Positions 8,689-17,778 are shown, counted from the stretch's first letter. The stretch: 64,000 nucleotides of DNA from an uncultured Bacilli bacterium (GCA_934096235.1 CAKOLO010000001.1:248001-312000), one strand, 5' to 3'. Numbers and translations: made by a program. Notes: generated by a model from the sequence alone, not told the origin.

Positions 8689-10230
8689 ATGAGTAAGAAA
8701 AAAAGAATCATTATAATATGTATCATGATACTATTAATTTTATGTATAGGTCTTTCTATTATAGGTATTTTATCATCTTCAAAAGAAGAACCTGCTGAAC
8801 CAAAAGAACCTGAAATACCAAAGATAACTGAAGACTTTAAAGAAGTAGAACTTGTTTCTAAATACATGTCTACTGGTAGTATATATTTTAATGAAGAATC
8901 AAATGAAATAATCGAATATGTTGATAGTAATCGTTACTTAATCGGAAGTAATGGTGTATTAAATAGTGAAAAAGTACTTAAAACTGATAATGATGATCCA
9001 AGTCTAAAAGATTACCCATTAGCAGAAAGTAAAAATTATAAATTCTATATAGATGAAAATGGTTATTGTTACTATATAAATACTAAAAATAAAAAGAAAT
9101 CAAAGTCATACTATGATATTATCTTACCATATAAAGGAGAATTAACTGGAGTATATGCAATACTTGTTACATATGATGATAAAACAGATGAAAGAACATA
9201 CGAAGTATTAAATACTAATAATGGTTCTATTAAGAAAATAGATGTAATTGATGCTACTATAGAAAATGATCAATCTATTAGTCATAGAGAAATGGAACCA
9301 GTATACTCAAGTACAGTTAACTACTTTACTATAACAAATAAAACAAATAAAGTTGGTTTAATAAATCCAAACGGAGACATAGTAATAGATATAATATATG
9401 ACAATATAAGTGTATTTGAAGATAAATATATAATTGCTTCACTTGATAATAAATATGGCATTGTAAATTTTAAAAACGAAGAGGTCATTCCATTTGAATA
9501 CGATAATATCTACTCAGTAGGAAACTTCTTAATACTAGAAAAAAATAAAAAACTTAGTATAGCTAACTCTAATGCAAAAATATATATCGATAGTAAAATA
9601 GACACTACTACTGATAATAGAGAATTTGATACTATGGGTTACTACTTTAAATCTACTGTATACAATAATAAACTCTATTTAGTAGTTTACTATAATAACA
9701 AAACATCTATATATTTAATAAATTCAAAAGATATTGAAAGAAAAGTAAGCACATCTACTTATTTTGAAATACTACAAAGTTATAATAAAAACACTAAATA
9801 CTTCTACACTATTGAACAAAACAATGATAAAGAAACAATAACTTTATATGATTATGATTTATACGAATATTTTAAAACAGAAGTAGACGTTAATAAGAAT
9901 ATTAAACATAATACTGAAGTAAAACCTCTACAAAATAATCCTAATTATTATAGTATTAATATTTATACAGAACTAGGTACTATAGGAGATAAAACATATT
10001 ATATAGATTTATTTAATTCTAAAAAGATAGATGAATATACTGCATTAAAAAGATACTTCAAAAATGGTTATAATTTCTATATATCAACTGATAATAAATT
10101 AAAAGTATATAAAGATTCAACAATGTTAAATGAATTTGAAGGAGAATATGAATACTTAGGTGGTTACCTATTCTTAAAAGAAAATGAAATATTTGAATTA
10201 ACGTTTAAAAAAGATTCTACTAAAAGGTAG
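8689..10230 (+). CDS. Membrane-anchored WG-repeat protein
   Basis: A 513-residue protein with a Lys-rich start, one transmembrane segment (about residues 7-27), a Glu/Pro-rich linker (EEPAEPKEPEIPK) and a long beta-rich extracellular part. At least two WG-type repeats are readable near residues 215-285: KVGLINPNGDIVIDIIYDNI and KYGIVNFKNEEVIPFEYDNI. The rest is probably more diverged repeats of a beta-propeller. WG repeats mediate binding and are common in cell-surface proteins; no ligand can be inferred. It is one of only four intact plus-strand genes and converges on the DUF5662 gene through a shared terminator. Confidence 0.75.
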   Translation: MSKKKRIIIICIMILLILCIGLSIIGILSSSKEEPAEPKEPEIPKITEDFKEVELVSKYMSTGSIYFNEESNEIIEYVDSNRYLIGSNGVLNSEKVLKTDNDDPSLKDYPLAESKNYKFYIDENGYCYYINTKNKKKSKSYYDIILPYKGELTGVYAILVTYDDKTDERTYEVLNTNNGSIKKIDVIDATIENDQSISHREMEPVYSSTVNYFTITNKTNKVGLINPNGDIVIDIIYDNISVFEDKYIIASLDNKYGIVNFKNEEVIPFEYDNIYSVGNFLILEKNKKLSIANSNAKIYIDSKIDTTTDNREFDTMGYYFKSTVYNNKLYLVVYYNNKTSIYLINSKDIERKVSTSTYFEILQSYNKNTKYFYTIEQNNDKETITLYDYDLYEYFKTEVDVNKNIKHNTEVKPLQNNPNYYSINIYTELGTIGDKTYYIDLFNSKKIDEYTALKRYFKNGYNFYISTDNKLKVYKDSTMLNEFEGEYEYLGGYLFLKENEIFELTFKKDSTKR

Positions 10231-10237
10231 AATCTTT
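10210..10237. terminator. Bidirectional terminator between convergent genes
   Basis: An 11-bp perfect stem (AAAGATTCTAC, six-base loop, GTAGAATCTTT) with T-rich flanks on both strands. It overlaps the ends of the WG-repeat gene (plus) and the DUF5662 gene (minus). Confidence 0.85.
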
Positions 10238-10781
10238 ATTTTGTATGTTTTAAATATAAATTATAGATATACTTTTTATTAAGAATCTTTTCACCATTTT
10301 TACTTAAGTCATAAAATACTTCTTCTAAGAAATCTTTAAGTTTAGGGTTTAATTCATATGTATCTTTACGAGCCATAAAGTATTCATATGGAGTATTATC
10401 TTTATAATCTTTTTTATAATATATTTTAGATGCAGCTATTCTATCACATATCATTTCAAGCATATATTTAAATGGAATTATTGGAGTTTTTACTGGAGCA
10501 CTATAATCATACCAATATTCAAAATGATGTTTATTGCGACCAAAATGATGAAGCCATGCCCTACTATATCCATTTTCTTTTTTACTTGTAAGAAGTGGAC
10601 TAATAGTACCATCCGTATAATACTTAACTGATTCAAAAAATTCTTCAAAAGAATACTTAGATAAATCATGTACTAAACCTCTAAAAGGTATACCAACTTT
10701 ATAACATAATTTAAATACTTCAAATCTATGTTTATTTATTGTATGTAAATGTCCAAAAAACTTATTCATATTGTTCACCAT
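10236..10781 (-). CDS. DUF5662 family protein
   Basis: A 181-residue soluble protein matching the DUF5662 family. It is rich in conserved His: HLHTINKHRFEVF at the start, VHDLSKYSFEEF near residue 38, HHFGRNKHHFEYW near 78 and MICDRIAASKIY near 112. The HDLSK element with neighbouring histidines suggests a metal-binding, HD-like helical fold, but no activity is established. The promoter's TATAAT is only five bases from the first ATG. The second ATG at 10769, preceded by GGTGA, is therefore a good alternative start (MNKFFGHL). It is the last gene before the convergent terminator. Confidence 0.75.
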   Translation of the reverse strand: MVNNMNKFFGHLHTINKHRFEVFKLCYKVGIPFRGLVHDLSKYSFEEFFESVKYYTDGTISPLLTSKKENGYSRAWLHHFGRNKHHFEYWYDYSAPVKTPIIPFKYMLEMICDRIAASKIYYKKDYKDNTPYEYFMARKDTYELNPKLKDFLEEVFYDLSKNGEKILNKKYIYNLYLKHTK

Positions 10782-10785
10782 AAAA

Positions 10786-10820
10786 ATTATAACACAAAAA
10801 AAGTTCCTATTGGAACTTTT
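10786..10820 (-). promoter_or_regulatory. Stacked terminator (yneF) and promoter (DUF5662 gene)
   Basis: The hairpin AAAAGTTCC/GGAACTTTT at 10799-10820 with its T-tract ends yneF. The extended -10 TGTTATAAT for the next gene follows directly at 10786-10794. Confidence 0.75.
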
Positions 10821-11052
10821 GCATTTGTTTCATTAATTGATTAACTTGTTTTTGACTAGGATTTCTACCCATACCTCTCATTAAAGTCTTAATCATCTCT
10901 TCATTTATAGGTGGATTTTCTTTTAATTGTTTATTAACTAATTTCTTAGAAATTAAAAATCCAGCTATAAGTCCAACTACAAGACCAATTACTAAATATA
11001 AAATATCCATCCAGATATTACCAGTACATTTAACTGCTTCTAATATTAACAT
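10807..11052 (-). CDS. yneF: YneF/UPF0154 family membrane protein
   Basis: The UPF0154 signature is clear: an N-terminal transmembrane helix (IGLVVGLIAGFLISKKLVNK), then NPPINEEMIKTLMRGMGRNPSQKQVNQLMKQM split over the soluble half. The protein is 81 residues, with about 15 more at the N-terminus than the typical form. An internal ATG (MDILYLVIGL, residue 16) matches the usual start but has no ribosome site, whereas the longer start has AAGGAGATG. The function is unknown. In B. subtilis yneF lies beside sirA (yneE); the same pair occurs here. Confidence 0.88.
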   Translation of the reverse strand: MLILEAVKCTGNIWMDILYLVIGLVVGLIAGFLISKKLVNKQLKENPPINEEMIKTLMRGMGRNPSQKQVNQLMKQMQKFQ

Positions 11053-11085
11053 AAATTCATCTCCTTATGACAATTCTATCAAGAA

Positions 11086-11517
11086 TTAAGAGTTTATGCA
11101 AGAATATATATTATTATCTAAAAGAAAATAATCATGATTATCAAAGTCACATACAAATATATTTTTAAATGTACGAATGTTATAAAAAAACGATGGAGCA
11201 TTCTTATTAGTTTTAATTTTAATGTGTGAGTTATTAATAATCATTTTAGTAGTTTCATCATTATAAAAATCATTTATAGTATGAGTGTAATTATAACAAA
11301 TATAGTTTTCGTTATCTATATTATTTTCTTTTATATATTGGTTATATTCTTCTTTCTTTAATGGAACTACTAAAGAGTTAAATATGTTATAACCAAGTAC
11401 TATATCTTCAGTTTTTAAATGATGTATATTTTCAAGCATAGTATATAATTCTTCATAATTATTTCTATAATTTCTAATAATATTATCTTTTACTTCAAAT
11501 AAATAAAATGTTCTCAT
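11086..11517 (-). CDS. sirA: SirA-like protein (sporulation inhibitor of replication)
   Basis: B. subtilis SirA binds DnaA domain I and blocks replication initiation as cells enter sporulation. The 143 residues begin MRTFYLFEVKD and end with PSFFYNIRTFKNIFVCDFDNHDYFLL in pieces that align with the SirA C-terminal strand pattern (FFEVLKK..FLAFDFNSKRYGWLN). Identity is low and rests partly on synteny: it is immediately followed by yneF, as sirA is in Bacillus. A GAGGTG ribosome site precedes the ATG. If correct, it fits the other sporulation genes in the window. The alternative is a small uncharacterised protein of this lineage. Confidence 0.6.
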   Translation of the reverse strand: MRTFYLFEVKDNIIRNYRNNYEELYTMLENIHHLKTEDIVLGYNIFNSLVVPLKKEEYNQYIKENNIDNENYICYNYTHTINDFYNDETTKMIINNSHIKIKTNKNAPSFFYNIRTFKNIFVCDFDNHDYFLLDNNIYSCINS

Positions 11518-11567
11518 ATGTCACCTCAAGTATATTGTATATCGCTATTATTAAAAAATTTGTCGAA

Positions 11568-11599
11568 TTATAAAAGGAAGGTTAACTTTTTCCTTCCTT
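11568..11599 (-). terminator. Terminator of the mraZ-rsmH-ftsL-pbp operon
   Basis: Stem AAGGAAGG/CCTTCCTT at 11574-11599 with a 10-base loop and a short T tract on the minus strand, overlapping the PBP stop codon. Confidence 0.75.
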
Positions 11600-13774
11600 C
11601 TTTTCATCTTTAGTTTCTTCTTTATATTTTGGTTCAAGTCCTACTACTAGTTTAGTATCTTTAGTAAGTATGTCTCCTATCTTAATAGAACTTGTTTTAG
11701 CATAACCGTATCCTTCAAATGAAACATCTATTCCAGTAAGACTTGCAAACGTAGATACATCATTTCTACTCCAATCTTTTATATTAATCATTTTATAATT
11801 AGTATCATTTGTTACTAAGAATATTTTATTTCCAGCATTAAGCTTAGTATTAGCACTAGGATATTGTTTTATTATTTTAGTTCCTTCTCCTATAACTATA
11901 GGCTCCATAGAAGATGCAATTAAACTAGTTTTAACAGTATTAGTATCTAAGTTTATATAACTTTTTGTTGTATATGTGCCTGTTTCCTCTACTTCTTTAT
12001 TACCAACTATATTTAAATATGTTCCTGTATCTTTTATTAAACCTTTAACTGCATTCTTTAAATATTTAGCATCAGTTACTTTACTAACAGCAGCATAAAT
12101 TATAATTTCTGGATCATCTCCTGGAAATAAAGCAGCAAAACTTCTTATATAGTTTCTACTACCCTTTAAGTAACCACCACTTTGAGAAGCTATTTGAGCA
12201 GTACCAGTTTTTCCAATAACATCATACCCAGGTACATTATACCCACCACCAGTAGATATCTTACATCCATCTTGTACAACCCCACGCATTATTTCTTTTA
12301 TTTTAGTTACTGTTTCAGTACTAGCAACCTTAGATACCTCAGTTCTTTTATTTTCAAGAACAACTTCTCCAGTTTCTCCACTAACTATTTTAGAAACTAA
12401 ATATGGTTTAATCATAGTACCATCATTAGCAATACTACTAAGAGCTTGTACCATTTGAATAGCACTAACTGTCATACCTTGACCATAAGATGCAGCAGCA
12501 ACCTCAGTATTATATCTAAAATTTACTGTACCTTTGCTTTCATTAGGAAGAGGAATACCAGTTTTCTTACCAAAACCTAGTGAAGTATAATAGTCTTTTA
12601 ATTTAGCTCTACCAAGTTCCATAGCTAAATTAACAGCAGCTACATTTGAAGAAGCCATAAATCCTTCATCAAATGTAATCATACCCCATCCTCTATTATT
12701 CCAATCTTTAATATTAGCTTCATCTATTTTAATAGAACCACTTTTATATTTTTTACTTCCATCATAAATACCATTTTCCATAGCAGCCATAAAACTAAAT
12801 ATTTTCATAGTTGATCCTGGTTCATACTCATAAGCAACAAACGGATCATAATAAGATTTAATTTCTAACGTATTGTTATTAAAACTAGGACTTGATGCAA
12901 CACCTAGTATTTCACCAGTCTTAGCATTTACAACTGATATAGTAGCCCACTCAGGTTTGCCTTCTTCTAAAGTATTCATTGCTTGTTCAGTAAACATTTG
13001 AATATTATCATCAATTGTAAGATATATATCATCTCCGCTAATACTTTTTTTCTCAACAGCTGGTGTACTAGTTATTTGGTATCCATACAAGTCAGATTGA
13101 TACTTTTTATACCCATCAGTACCAGTAAGTTCATCATTATAATAAAGTTCTAGCCCCATTTCACCTACATATTGATTATTATCATTGCTCTTTGCATAAC
13201 CCAAAGTATATGATAAGAAGTCTCCATTAGGATAATATCTCTTAGTACTAGCAATAAAATCAATTCCAGGTAAATCTAAATCTTCTATTTGATCTTTTAA
13301 AAGTTCAGTAATACCACGACCACCTGGACCAAGTTCTACTTGATATGGTACTTTCTCAGTACATTCAGTATTATCTTCATTACATGATTTAATCTTAGTA
13401 TTTAATAAAGATAATATTCTTTCTTTAGTCATATTTATTAAAGGACTTAATAACTCAGCTGTTTTTTCTTTATCAACTACATGATATGGTCTTTTCTCAT
13501 CTTTAGTTCTACTAGGATCCAAATAAGCAATTACTGTGTAACTATTCACATCTTTTGCTAGTACTTCTCCCTTGGTAGAAAAAATAGTACCACGTTTAGC
13601 GGTTAAAGTCTTAGTACGAGTATCACGACTCTCAGCAAACTTAGAAAGTGGTTTATCATTAACTTTAACGTTACCAAGACCTATCCAGAAAAGTTTCATA
13701 ATTATTGCAGCAAAAATAAAAACAACAATAATTATGAATATTGCATTAATCTTAATTACTCTTGTTTTCTTCAT
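11582..13774 (-). CDS. pbpB: Class B penicillin-binding protein (PBP2B/SpoVD type)
   Basis: Septal transpeptidase that cross-links peptidoglycan made by the SEDS partner. The 730 residues contain an N-terminal transmembrane anchor (about 10-32), the PBP dimer domain (RGTIFSTKGEVLA near 62) and the transpeptidase domain. Catalytic motifs are STMK near residue 320, SSN near 375 and KTGTAQ near 523. The tail from about 605 contains two PASTA-like modules (EPIVIGEGTKIIKQYPS; the later one ends ILTKDTKLVVGL), as in SpoVD/PBP2B. A Lys/Glu-rich end follows. An AGAGGTGG ribosome site precedes the ATG. It lies 10 nt after ftsL. Sequence does not separate a division (PbpB) from a sporulation (SpoVD) role. 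Confidence 0.93.
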   Translation of the reverse strand: MKKTRVIKINAIFIIIVVFIFAAIIMKLFWIGLGNVKVNDKPLSKFAESRDTRTKTLTAKRGTIFSTKGEVLAKDVNSYTVIAYLDPSRTKDEKRPYHVVDKEKTAELLSPLINMTKERILSLLNTKIKSCNEDNTECTEKVPYQVELGPGGRGITELLKDQIEDLDLPGIDFIASTKRYYPNGDFLSYTLGYAKSNDNNQYVGEMGLELYYNDELTGTDGYKKYQSDLYGYQITSTPAVEKKSISGDDIYLTIDDNIQMFTEQAMNTLEEGKPEWATISVVNAKTGEILGVASSPSFNNNTLEIKSYYDPFVAYEYEPGSTMKIFSFMAAMENGIYDGSKKYKSGSIKIDEANIKDWNNRGWGMITFDEGFMASSNVAAVNLAMELGRAKLKDYYTSLGFGKKTGIPLPNESKGTVNFRYNTEVAAASYGQGMTVSAIQMVQALSSIANDGTMIKPYLVSKIVSGETGEVVLENKRTEVSKVASTETVTKIKEIMRGVVQDGCKISTGGGYNVPGYDVIGKTGTAQIASQSGGYLKGSRNYIRSFAALFPGDDPEIIIYAAVSKVTDAKYLKNAVKGLIKDTGTYLNIVGNKEVEETGTYTTKSYINLDTNTVKTSLIASSMEPIVIGEGTKIIKQYPSANTKLNAGNKIFLVTNDTNYKMINIKDWSRNDVSTFASLTGIDVSFEGYGYAKTSSIKIGDILTKDTKLVVGLEPKYKEETKDEKKEGKS

Positions 13775-13783
13775 ATGCCACCT

Positions 13784-14071
13784 CTACTTTGAAATTACTC
13801 TAATATTACTATTATTATACTTCAAATCGTTGGCATCCGCAACTTCTAAAGCATTATCTAAAGATGCAAGTTCGTTTATTTTCATTTGCATACTTAAATT
13901 CAACTTTTCTTGACTTTCTACTTTACTTTTTAACCTTTGAAGTTCAGAGTTACTTGATTGTACTTTTGCACTCATAACAAAAGTTGATAGTAAAAATCCA
14001 ATGAAGAAAATTACTGTCAATGTTTTAAGTAACCCTTCCCCCTTAGTTTTTACATATCTTTTTTGTTTCAT
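13784..14071 (-). CDS. ftsL: FtsL-like division protein
   Basis: This 95-residue protein has a basic cytoplasmic start, one transmembrane helix (about 15-36) and a leucine-zipper-like coiled coil (LQRLKSKVESQEKLNLSMQM). This is the bitopic FtsL/DivIC form that scaffolds the septal FtsW-PBP complex. Primary sequence of FtsL is poorly conserved, so the call rests on position between rsmH and the class B PBP, size and topology. Its ATG overlaps the rsmH stop region (TAAATG), implying translational coupling. Confidence 0.8.
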   Translation of the reverse strand: MKQKRYVKTKGEGLLKTLTVIFFIGFLLSTFVMSAKVQSSNSELQRLKSKVESQEKLNLSMQMKINELASLDNALEVADANDLKYNNSNIRVISK

Positions 14072-14983
14072 TTATCTTATCCTTTCAATAACTCTTAGTT
14101 TAGAACTTCTACTTCTATTGTTATCATCTAGTTCATTTGTACTAGGTGTTAATTTCACTATTTTTTTAGCTCGTGCACTTAATTCTACTGGAACAACTGG
14201 AAGTTTCTTAGTACTAGGATCATCTGTACATAAATCTTTAAATACTTTTGATACTATTTTATCTTCCAATGAATGAAATGATATTACTTCTAGTCTACCA
14301 CCAATCTTTAGTAAATCAAATGCATCTCTTAAAGAACTTTCTAATATGTCAAGTTCATGATTAACTTCTATTCTAATAGCTTGAAATGTCTTTCTAGCTG
14401 GATGACTTTTATTTCTATAACTAATTGGTACACTATTTTTAATTATTTCAGCAAGTTCAAGTGTTGTTTCTATTGGTCTTGCATCTATAATTGCTTTAGC
14501 AATACTTTTAGCATACTTTTCTTCACCAAACTTAAATAGAATTTCAGTTAATTTTTGATAGCTATATTCATTTACCACTATCTTAGCATTTAATGGATTA
14601 CTTTTATCCATTCTCATATCAAGAGGAGCATCTTTATGAAAACTAAATCCTCTTTCTGCCTCATCTAATTGAGGACTTGAAACCCCTAAATCAAAGATAA
14701 TTCCATCTACATTTTCATTAATATATTTTTTCATATTAACAAAATTACTTTTAAATATTGTAAAGTTATCACTAATAGCACTTAATCTTTTAGTTGAATA
14801 TTCTATTGCTTCATCATCTTGATCAAAGGCGAAAAGAACCCCTTCTTTTCCTATTTTTTTTAATATTACACTGGAATGTCCTGCATAACCCACAGTAGCA
14901 TCCACATATATTCCACCCTGTTTAACATTTAAATAATTTATTACCTCGTCTAATAATACACTCTTATGCTTCATAATTTGCAT
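14072..14983 (-). CDS. rsmH: 16S rRNA m4C1402 methyltransferase RsmH (MraW)
   Basis: Methylates N4 of C1402 in 16S rRNA using SAM. The 303 residues show the SAM site YVDATVGYAGHS near residue 26 and FDLGVSSPQLDEAERGFSF near 97. DMRMD and the C-terminal HSLEDKIVSKVFK, followed by SRSSKLRVIERI, complete the family signature. The frame overlaps the mraZ end by 20 nt. ATG at 14983 (MQIMKHKSV) or at 14974 (MKHKSV) could start it; the second matches the usual family start. Second gene of the mraZ operon. Confidence 0.95.
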   Translation of the reverse strand: MQIMKHKSVLLDEVINYLNVKQGGIYVDATVGYAGHSSVILKKIGKEGVLFAFDQDDEAIEYSTKRLSAISDNFTIFKSNFVNMKKYINENVDGIIFDLGVSSPQLDEAERGFSFHKDAPLDMRMDKSNPLNAKIVVNEYSYQKLTEILFKFGEEKYAKSIAKAIIDARPIETTLELAEIIKNSVPISYRNKSHPARKTFQAIRIEVNHELDILESSLRDAFDLLKIGGRLEVISFHSLEDKIVSKVFKDLCTDDPSTKKLPVVPVELSARAKKIVKLTPSTNELDDNNRSRSSKLRVIERIR

Positions 14984-15401
14984 CGAAGATATCTTCTGCT
15001 ATTTCATCAAGATTTTCTTCGTTCTCCTTCATATAATTATCAAATTCATCTAGACTCCAAATTTCTAGTCGTTCATTTACGCCAATAATTACACATTCTT
15101 TATTAATATTGGCGTAATGAACTAACGGTGAGGTAATATTAATTCGACCTTGTTTATCGAATTCAATTAAAGAAGCTCCACCAATGAAAGATCTTTCAAA
15201 AGCTCTTACATTCTTTTTAGTAAATTGTAGGTTACTTACTTTTTGTACTATTTTATTCCATTCACTTTCTGAATAGATAAATAAGCACTTATCTAGCCCT
15301 TTAGTGATAACAGCTTTTTCTCCAAGTTCATTTCTAAACTTACTTGGAATGATTAATCTGCCTTTTTCATCAAGATTATGATGAAATTCACCCATAAGCA
15401 T
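14964..15401 (-). CDS. mraZ: Transcriptional regulator MraZ
   Basis: MraZ is a DNA-binding protein that controls the division operon it leads. The sequence has the two SpoVT/AbrB-like repeats with DxxGR motifs: GEFHHNLDEKGRLIIPSKF at the start and IEFDKQGRINITSPL near residue 80. I place the start at the ATG at 15401 (MLMGEFHH, 145 residues). A GTG at 15416 in the same frame lies within the GTGGGGTG that serves as ribosome site. Four 10-bp repeats directly upstream are its probable own binding sites. Confidence 0.95.
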   Translation of the reverse strand: MLMGEFHHNLDEKGRLIIPSKFRNELGEKAVITKGLDKCLFIYSESEWNKIVQKVSNLQFTKKNVRAFERSFIGGASLIEFDKQGRINITSPLVHYANINKECVIIGVNERLEIWSLDEFDNYMKENEENLDEIAEDIFDANYEA

Positions 15402-15407
15402 AACTAA

Positions 15408-15447
15408 GCACCCCACTTTCTACCACTTTGTTTCACTTCCTACCACT
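15408..15447 (-). promoter_or_regulatory. MraZ box array (four 10-bp direct repeats)
   Basis: Minus strand, in register without gaps: AGTGGTAGGA, AGTGAAACAA, AGTGGTAGAA, AGTGGGGTGC. Tandem GTG-containing boxes at 10-bp spacing upstream of mraZ are the known MraZ binding arrangement, including the AAAGTG form in mollicutes. The array starts right after the -10 box, so binding should repress the operon. The last box overlaps the ribosome site. Confidence 0.9.
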
Positions 15448-15476
15448 ATATTACTATTTTTGTTCGCTTTTGTAAA
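15448..15476 (-). promoter_or_regulatory. Promoter of the mraZ operon
   Basis: TTTACA at 15471-15476 and TAATAT at 15448-15453 on the minus strand, 17 nt apart. The MraZ boxes begin immediately downstream of the -10. Confidence 0.75.
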
Positions 15477-15509
15477 TACCTTTTAAAAAATAGTTTGTAA
15501 AATTATTGT

Positions 15510-15542
15510 CAAATTTAAAAAGAACTATTGATAGTTCTTTTT
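15510..15542 (-). terminator. Terminator after the 146-residue protein
   Basis: Near-perfect hairpin AAAGAACTAT/ATAGTTCTTT (15519-15540) followed by TTTAAATTT on the minus strand, between the 15566 gene and the mraZ promoter. Confidence 0.75.
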
Positions 15543-15565
15543 AAAAAATATATAATTTGTAATTT

Positions 15566-16006
15566 TTATAATTCAATTTTAAATCCTTTAGTTACTTCCT
15601 TAAATTCAGGTTTACCATCATACATGTCAACCATATAATATGCTTTAGTATTATAATTATAACCAACTGATGTAAGATTAGAATAATTTTTAAATACATC
15701 ATCTATAGTAAAAGTAATGTCTTTATTTATTAGTATATTACATACTTTATCTAAGTTTATATTGCTTGTTCTAGGAGACTTAAATACTTCAAGACTTTCT
15801 ATTTGACCATTTAATTCATTAATAAGTCTAATAAACTTATCAAGTTCTATTTTATCATTTTCAAAAGCAGCTATATGCATAAGAATACTATAATCTTTCA
15901 AATGTAAAAGCACAGCAATACAAGTAGTAAGATCTCTAGTGTATCCTAACGGATTATCTTTATTTAATTTTTTATATTCATCTAATCCAACAACATAATC
16001 ATCCAT
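15566..16006 (-). CDS. Unknown protein with CheD-like Cys-His pattern
   Basis: A 146-residue soluble protein that I do not recognise. One stretch (TTCIAVLLH, 14 residues from its Cys to the LMHIAAFE His) recalls the Cys/His pair of CheD-type glutamine deamidases (SCVAV ... HFMLP). It is followed by a helix and an INLDKVCNIL segment that could match the CheD 'iGerNv' region. The typical GGA motif is missing and no chemotaxis gene is nearby, so this is only a fold guess. It begins two bases after the ABC exporter gene (GAGGAATAGGT ribosome site) and belongs to that operon. Confidence 0.5.
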   Translation of the reverse strand: MDDYVVGLDEYKKLNKDNPLGYTRDLTTCIAVLLHLKDYSILMHIAAFENDKIELDKFIRLINELNGQIESLEVFKSPRTSNINLDKVCNILINKDITFTIDDVFKNYSNLTSVGYNYNTKAYYMVDMYDGKPEFKEVTKGFKIEL

Positions 16007-16008
16007 AC

Positions 16009-17778
16009 CTATTCCTCATTCAAATCAAATTGACTACTATAAAGTTCATAATAGTAACCCTTATTCTTAAGTAACTCATTATGAGTACCTGCTTCAAGTA
16101 TTTGACCATTCTTTATAACAACTATTTTATCGCTCTCAACTATAGTAGAAAGTCTATGTGCTATAACTATAGAAGTCCTATTCTTCATTAAACTATTCAT
16201 AGAATGATTTATCAAGTATTCAAGACGAGTATCAACATTAGATGTTGCTTCATCTAATATAAGTATCTCAGGGTCAGCTACTAAAGCACGAGCTATTGTA
16301 AGTAATTGTTTTTCACCAGCAGACATATTATTAGTTTCTTCATTAATTTCATAATCAAGTCCATTCGGAAGTCCCTCAATCATATGAAGTATTTTAGATT
16401 TAGAAAGAACTTTACCTAATTTGTCATCACTTATTCTTCTATCAAACACTATATTTTCCTTTATAGTTCCCTCAAATAACCACGTATCTTGAAGAACCAT
16501 ACTTATAAGTTTTCTATATGAAGCTTTATCTATATCTCTAATATCTACCCCATCAATTAATATTTGACCAGTATAATGAGCATGAAAATTCATAAGAAGA
16601 TTTACTATTGTAGTCTTACCTGCGCCAGTCTTACCTACTAAAGCAATCTTTTCACCTTTATTAATTTTAAGATTAAAATTTTTAAGAACTGTTTTACCTT
16701 CAACATAACTAAAAGTTACATCTTTAAATTCTATTGAATCATTAAAAGTAAATTCTTTTATTTTACCATTAGTCTCTTCTTCCAAATCAAGTATTTCATA
16801 TACTCTATCTACACTCGCAATAGCCATTTGTAAATTACTTATTACTTGAGCGATAACATTCATAGGTCTATTAAAATCCTTCATATATTGTATAAATGAT
16901 TGAATAGCTCCAAGTCTCATGTTACCTTTAATAACACTAATACTTCCTATACAAACAATAATTATATAATTTAAGTTTCCAATAGCTTTATTAAATGGAA
17001 CAGCAAGACTACTATAAAAACTACTCTTAAATCCATAATTCGCAAGTTCTTTGCTTTCTTTATCAAACTTCTTATTAAAATACTTTTCTTTATTAAATGA
17101 CTTTATTACATCATTATTAGTAACACTCTCTTCTACAAAAGAATTAACATTTCCAATAGCTTTTTGATTAAGTTCAAAATAATTTTGAGTTTTACGAACA
17201 ACGAAAGATAATAGAAAATATGTAAGAGGTATTGCAATTATAGTAAGAGAAGCAAGTTTAACATCAAGTATAAACATCATTATAACTACGCCTATTACTA
17301 ATGATATATTATATACAAGTTCTGGTATTATCTCAGTAATATTATCAGTAAGTCTTTCTACATCATTAGTTATTTTACTAATAATATCACCTTTTTTCAT
17401 ACTATCAAGTTTTCTTAACTTAGTAACATTTATCTTATTAATAAGTTTACGTCTTAAATCATATCCTATCTCTTGACCAAGTTTTGATGACATATAACTT
17501 TTAAAATAAGTACATACTGCATCTATAATATAACAAGATAACACTATTGCAAGTACTTTAACTATATATGCATAATTAAATCCTGTACCTGTCTTTATAG
17601 ATTCATATAAACTATCAGTAGCATACCCTAAAAAATATGGCGCAAGAGCACTAAATAAAGCAGCAAGTAAACAAAATAATATTATAAGTATATAATGATT
17701 TTTATAGTCTTTAATTATCTTAAATGTTTTACTTATCATTTCACTAAAAGTAGGAGCTTTATTTTTTTTCTTTTTCAT
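16009..17778 (-). CDS. ABC exporter half-transporter, canonical NBD
   Basis: A 589-residue fused permease-ATPase: six transmembrane segments (about 30-320) and a C-terminal nucleotide-binding domain. It has Walker A GKTGAGKTT near residue 378, Walker B ILILDEATSNVD with catalytic Glu and H-loop IAHRLS. The signature MSAGEKQ deviates from LSGGQ. The adjacent gene has the complementary defects, so together they form a heterodimeric exporter with one degenerate and one active ATP site, as in TM287/288. It follows its partner directly: the upstream TAG is next to this ATG. The substrate is unknown; drugs, lipids or peptides are typical of the family. Confidence 0.88.
   Translation of the reverse strand: MKKKKNKAPTFSEMISKTFKIIKDYKNHYILIILFCLLAALFSALAPYFLGYATDSLYESIKTGTGFNYAYIVKVLAIVLSCYIIDAVCTYFKSYMSSKLGQEIGYDLRRKLINKINVTKLRKLDSMKKGDIISKITNDVERLTDNITEIIPELVYNISLVIGVVIMMFILDVKLASLTIIAIPLTYFLLSFVVRKTQNYFELNQKAIGNVNSFVEESVTNNDVIKSFNKEKYFNKKFDKESKELANYGFKSSFYSSLAVPFNKAIGNLNYIIIVCIGSISVIKGNMRLGAIQSFIQYMKDFNRPMNVIAQVISNLQMAIASVDRVYEILDLEEETNGKIKEFTFNDSIEFKDVTFSYVEGKTVLKNFNLKINKGEKIALVGKTGAGKTTIVNLLMNFHAHYTGQILIDGVDIRDIDKASYRKLISMVLQDTWLFEGTIKENIVFDRRISDDKLGKVLSKSKILHMIEGLPNGLDYEINEETNNMSAGEKQLLTIARALVADPEILILDEATSNVDTRLEYLINHSMNSLMKNRTSIVIAHRLSTIVESDKIVVIKNGQILEAGTHNELLKNKGYYYELYSSQFDLNEE

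Noticed and set aside
8637..8867. Minus-strand frame opposite the WG-repeat gene.
   Set aside because: Antisense to a clear signal-anchor coding region with promoter and ribosome site; no family resemblance.
13572..14276. Plus-strand frames opposite PBP, ftsL and rsmH.
   Set aside because: They are complements of conserved cell-division genes and have no ribosome sites.
15566..16006. Firm identification as CheD.
   Set aside because: Only a Cys-His spacing is suggestive; the GGA motif and any chemotaxis context are missing.
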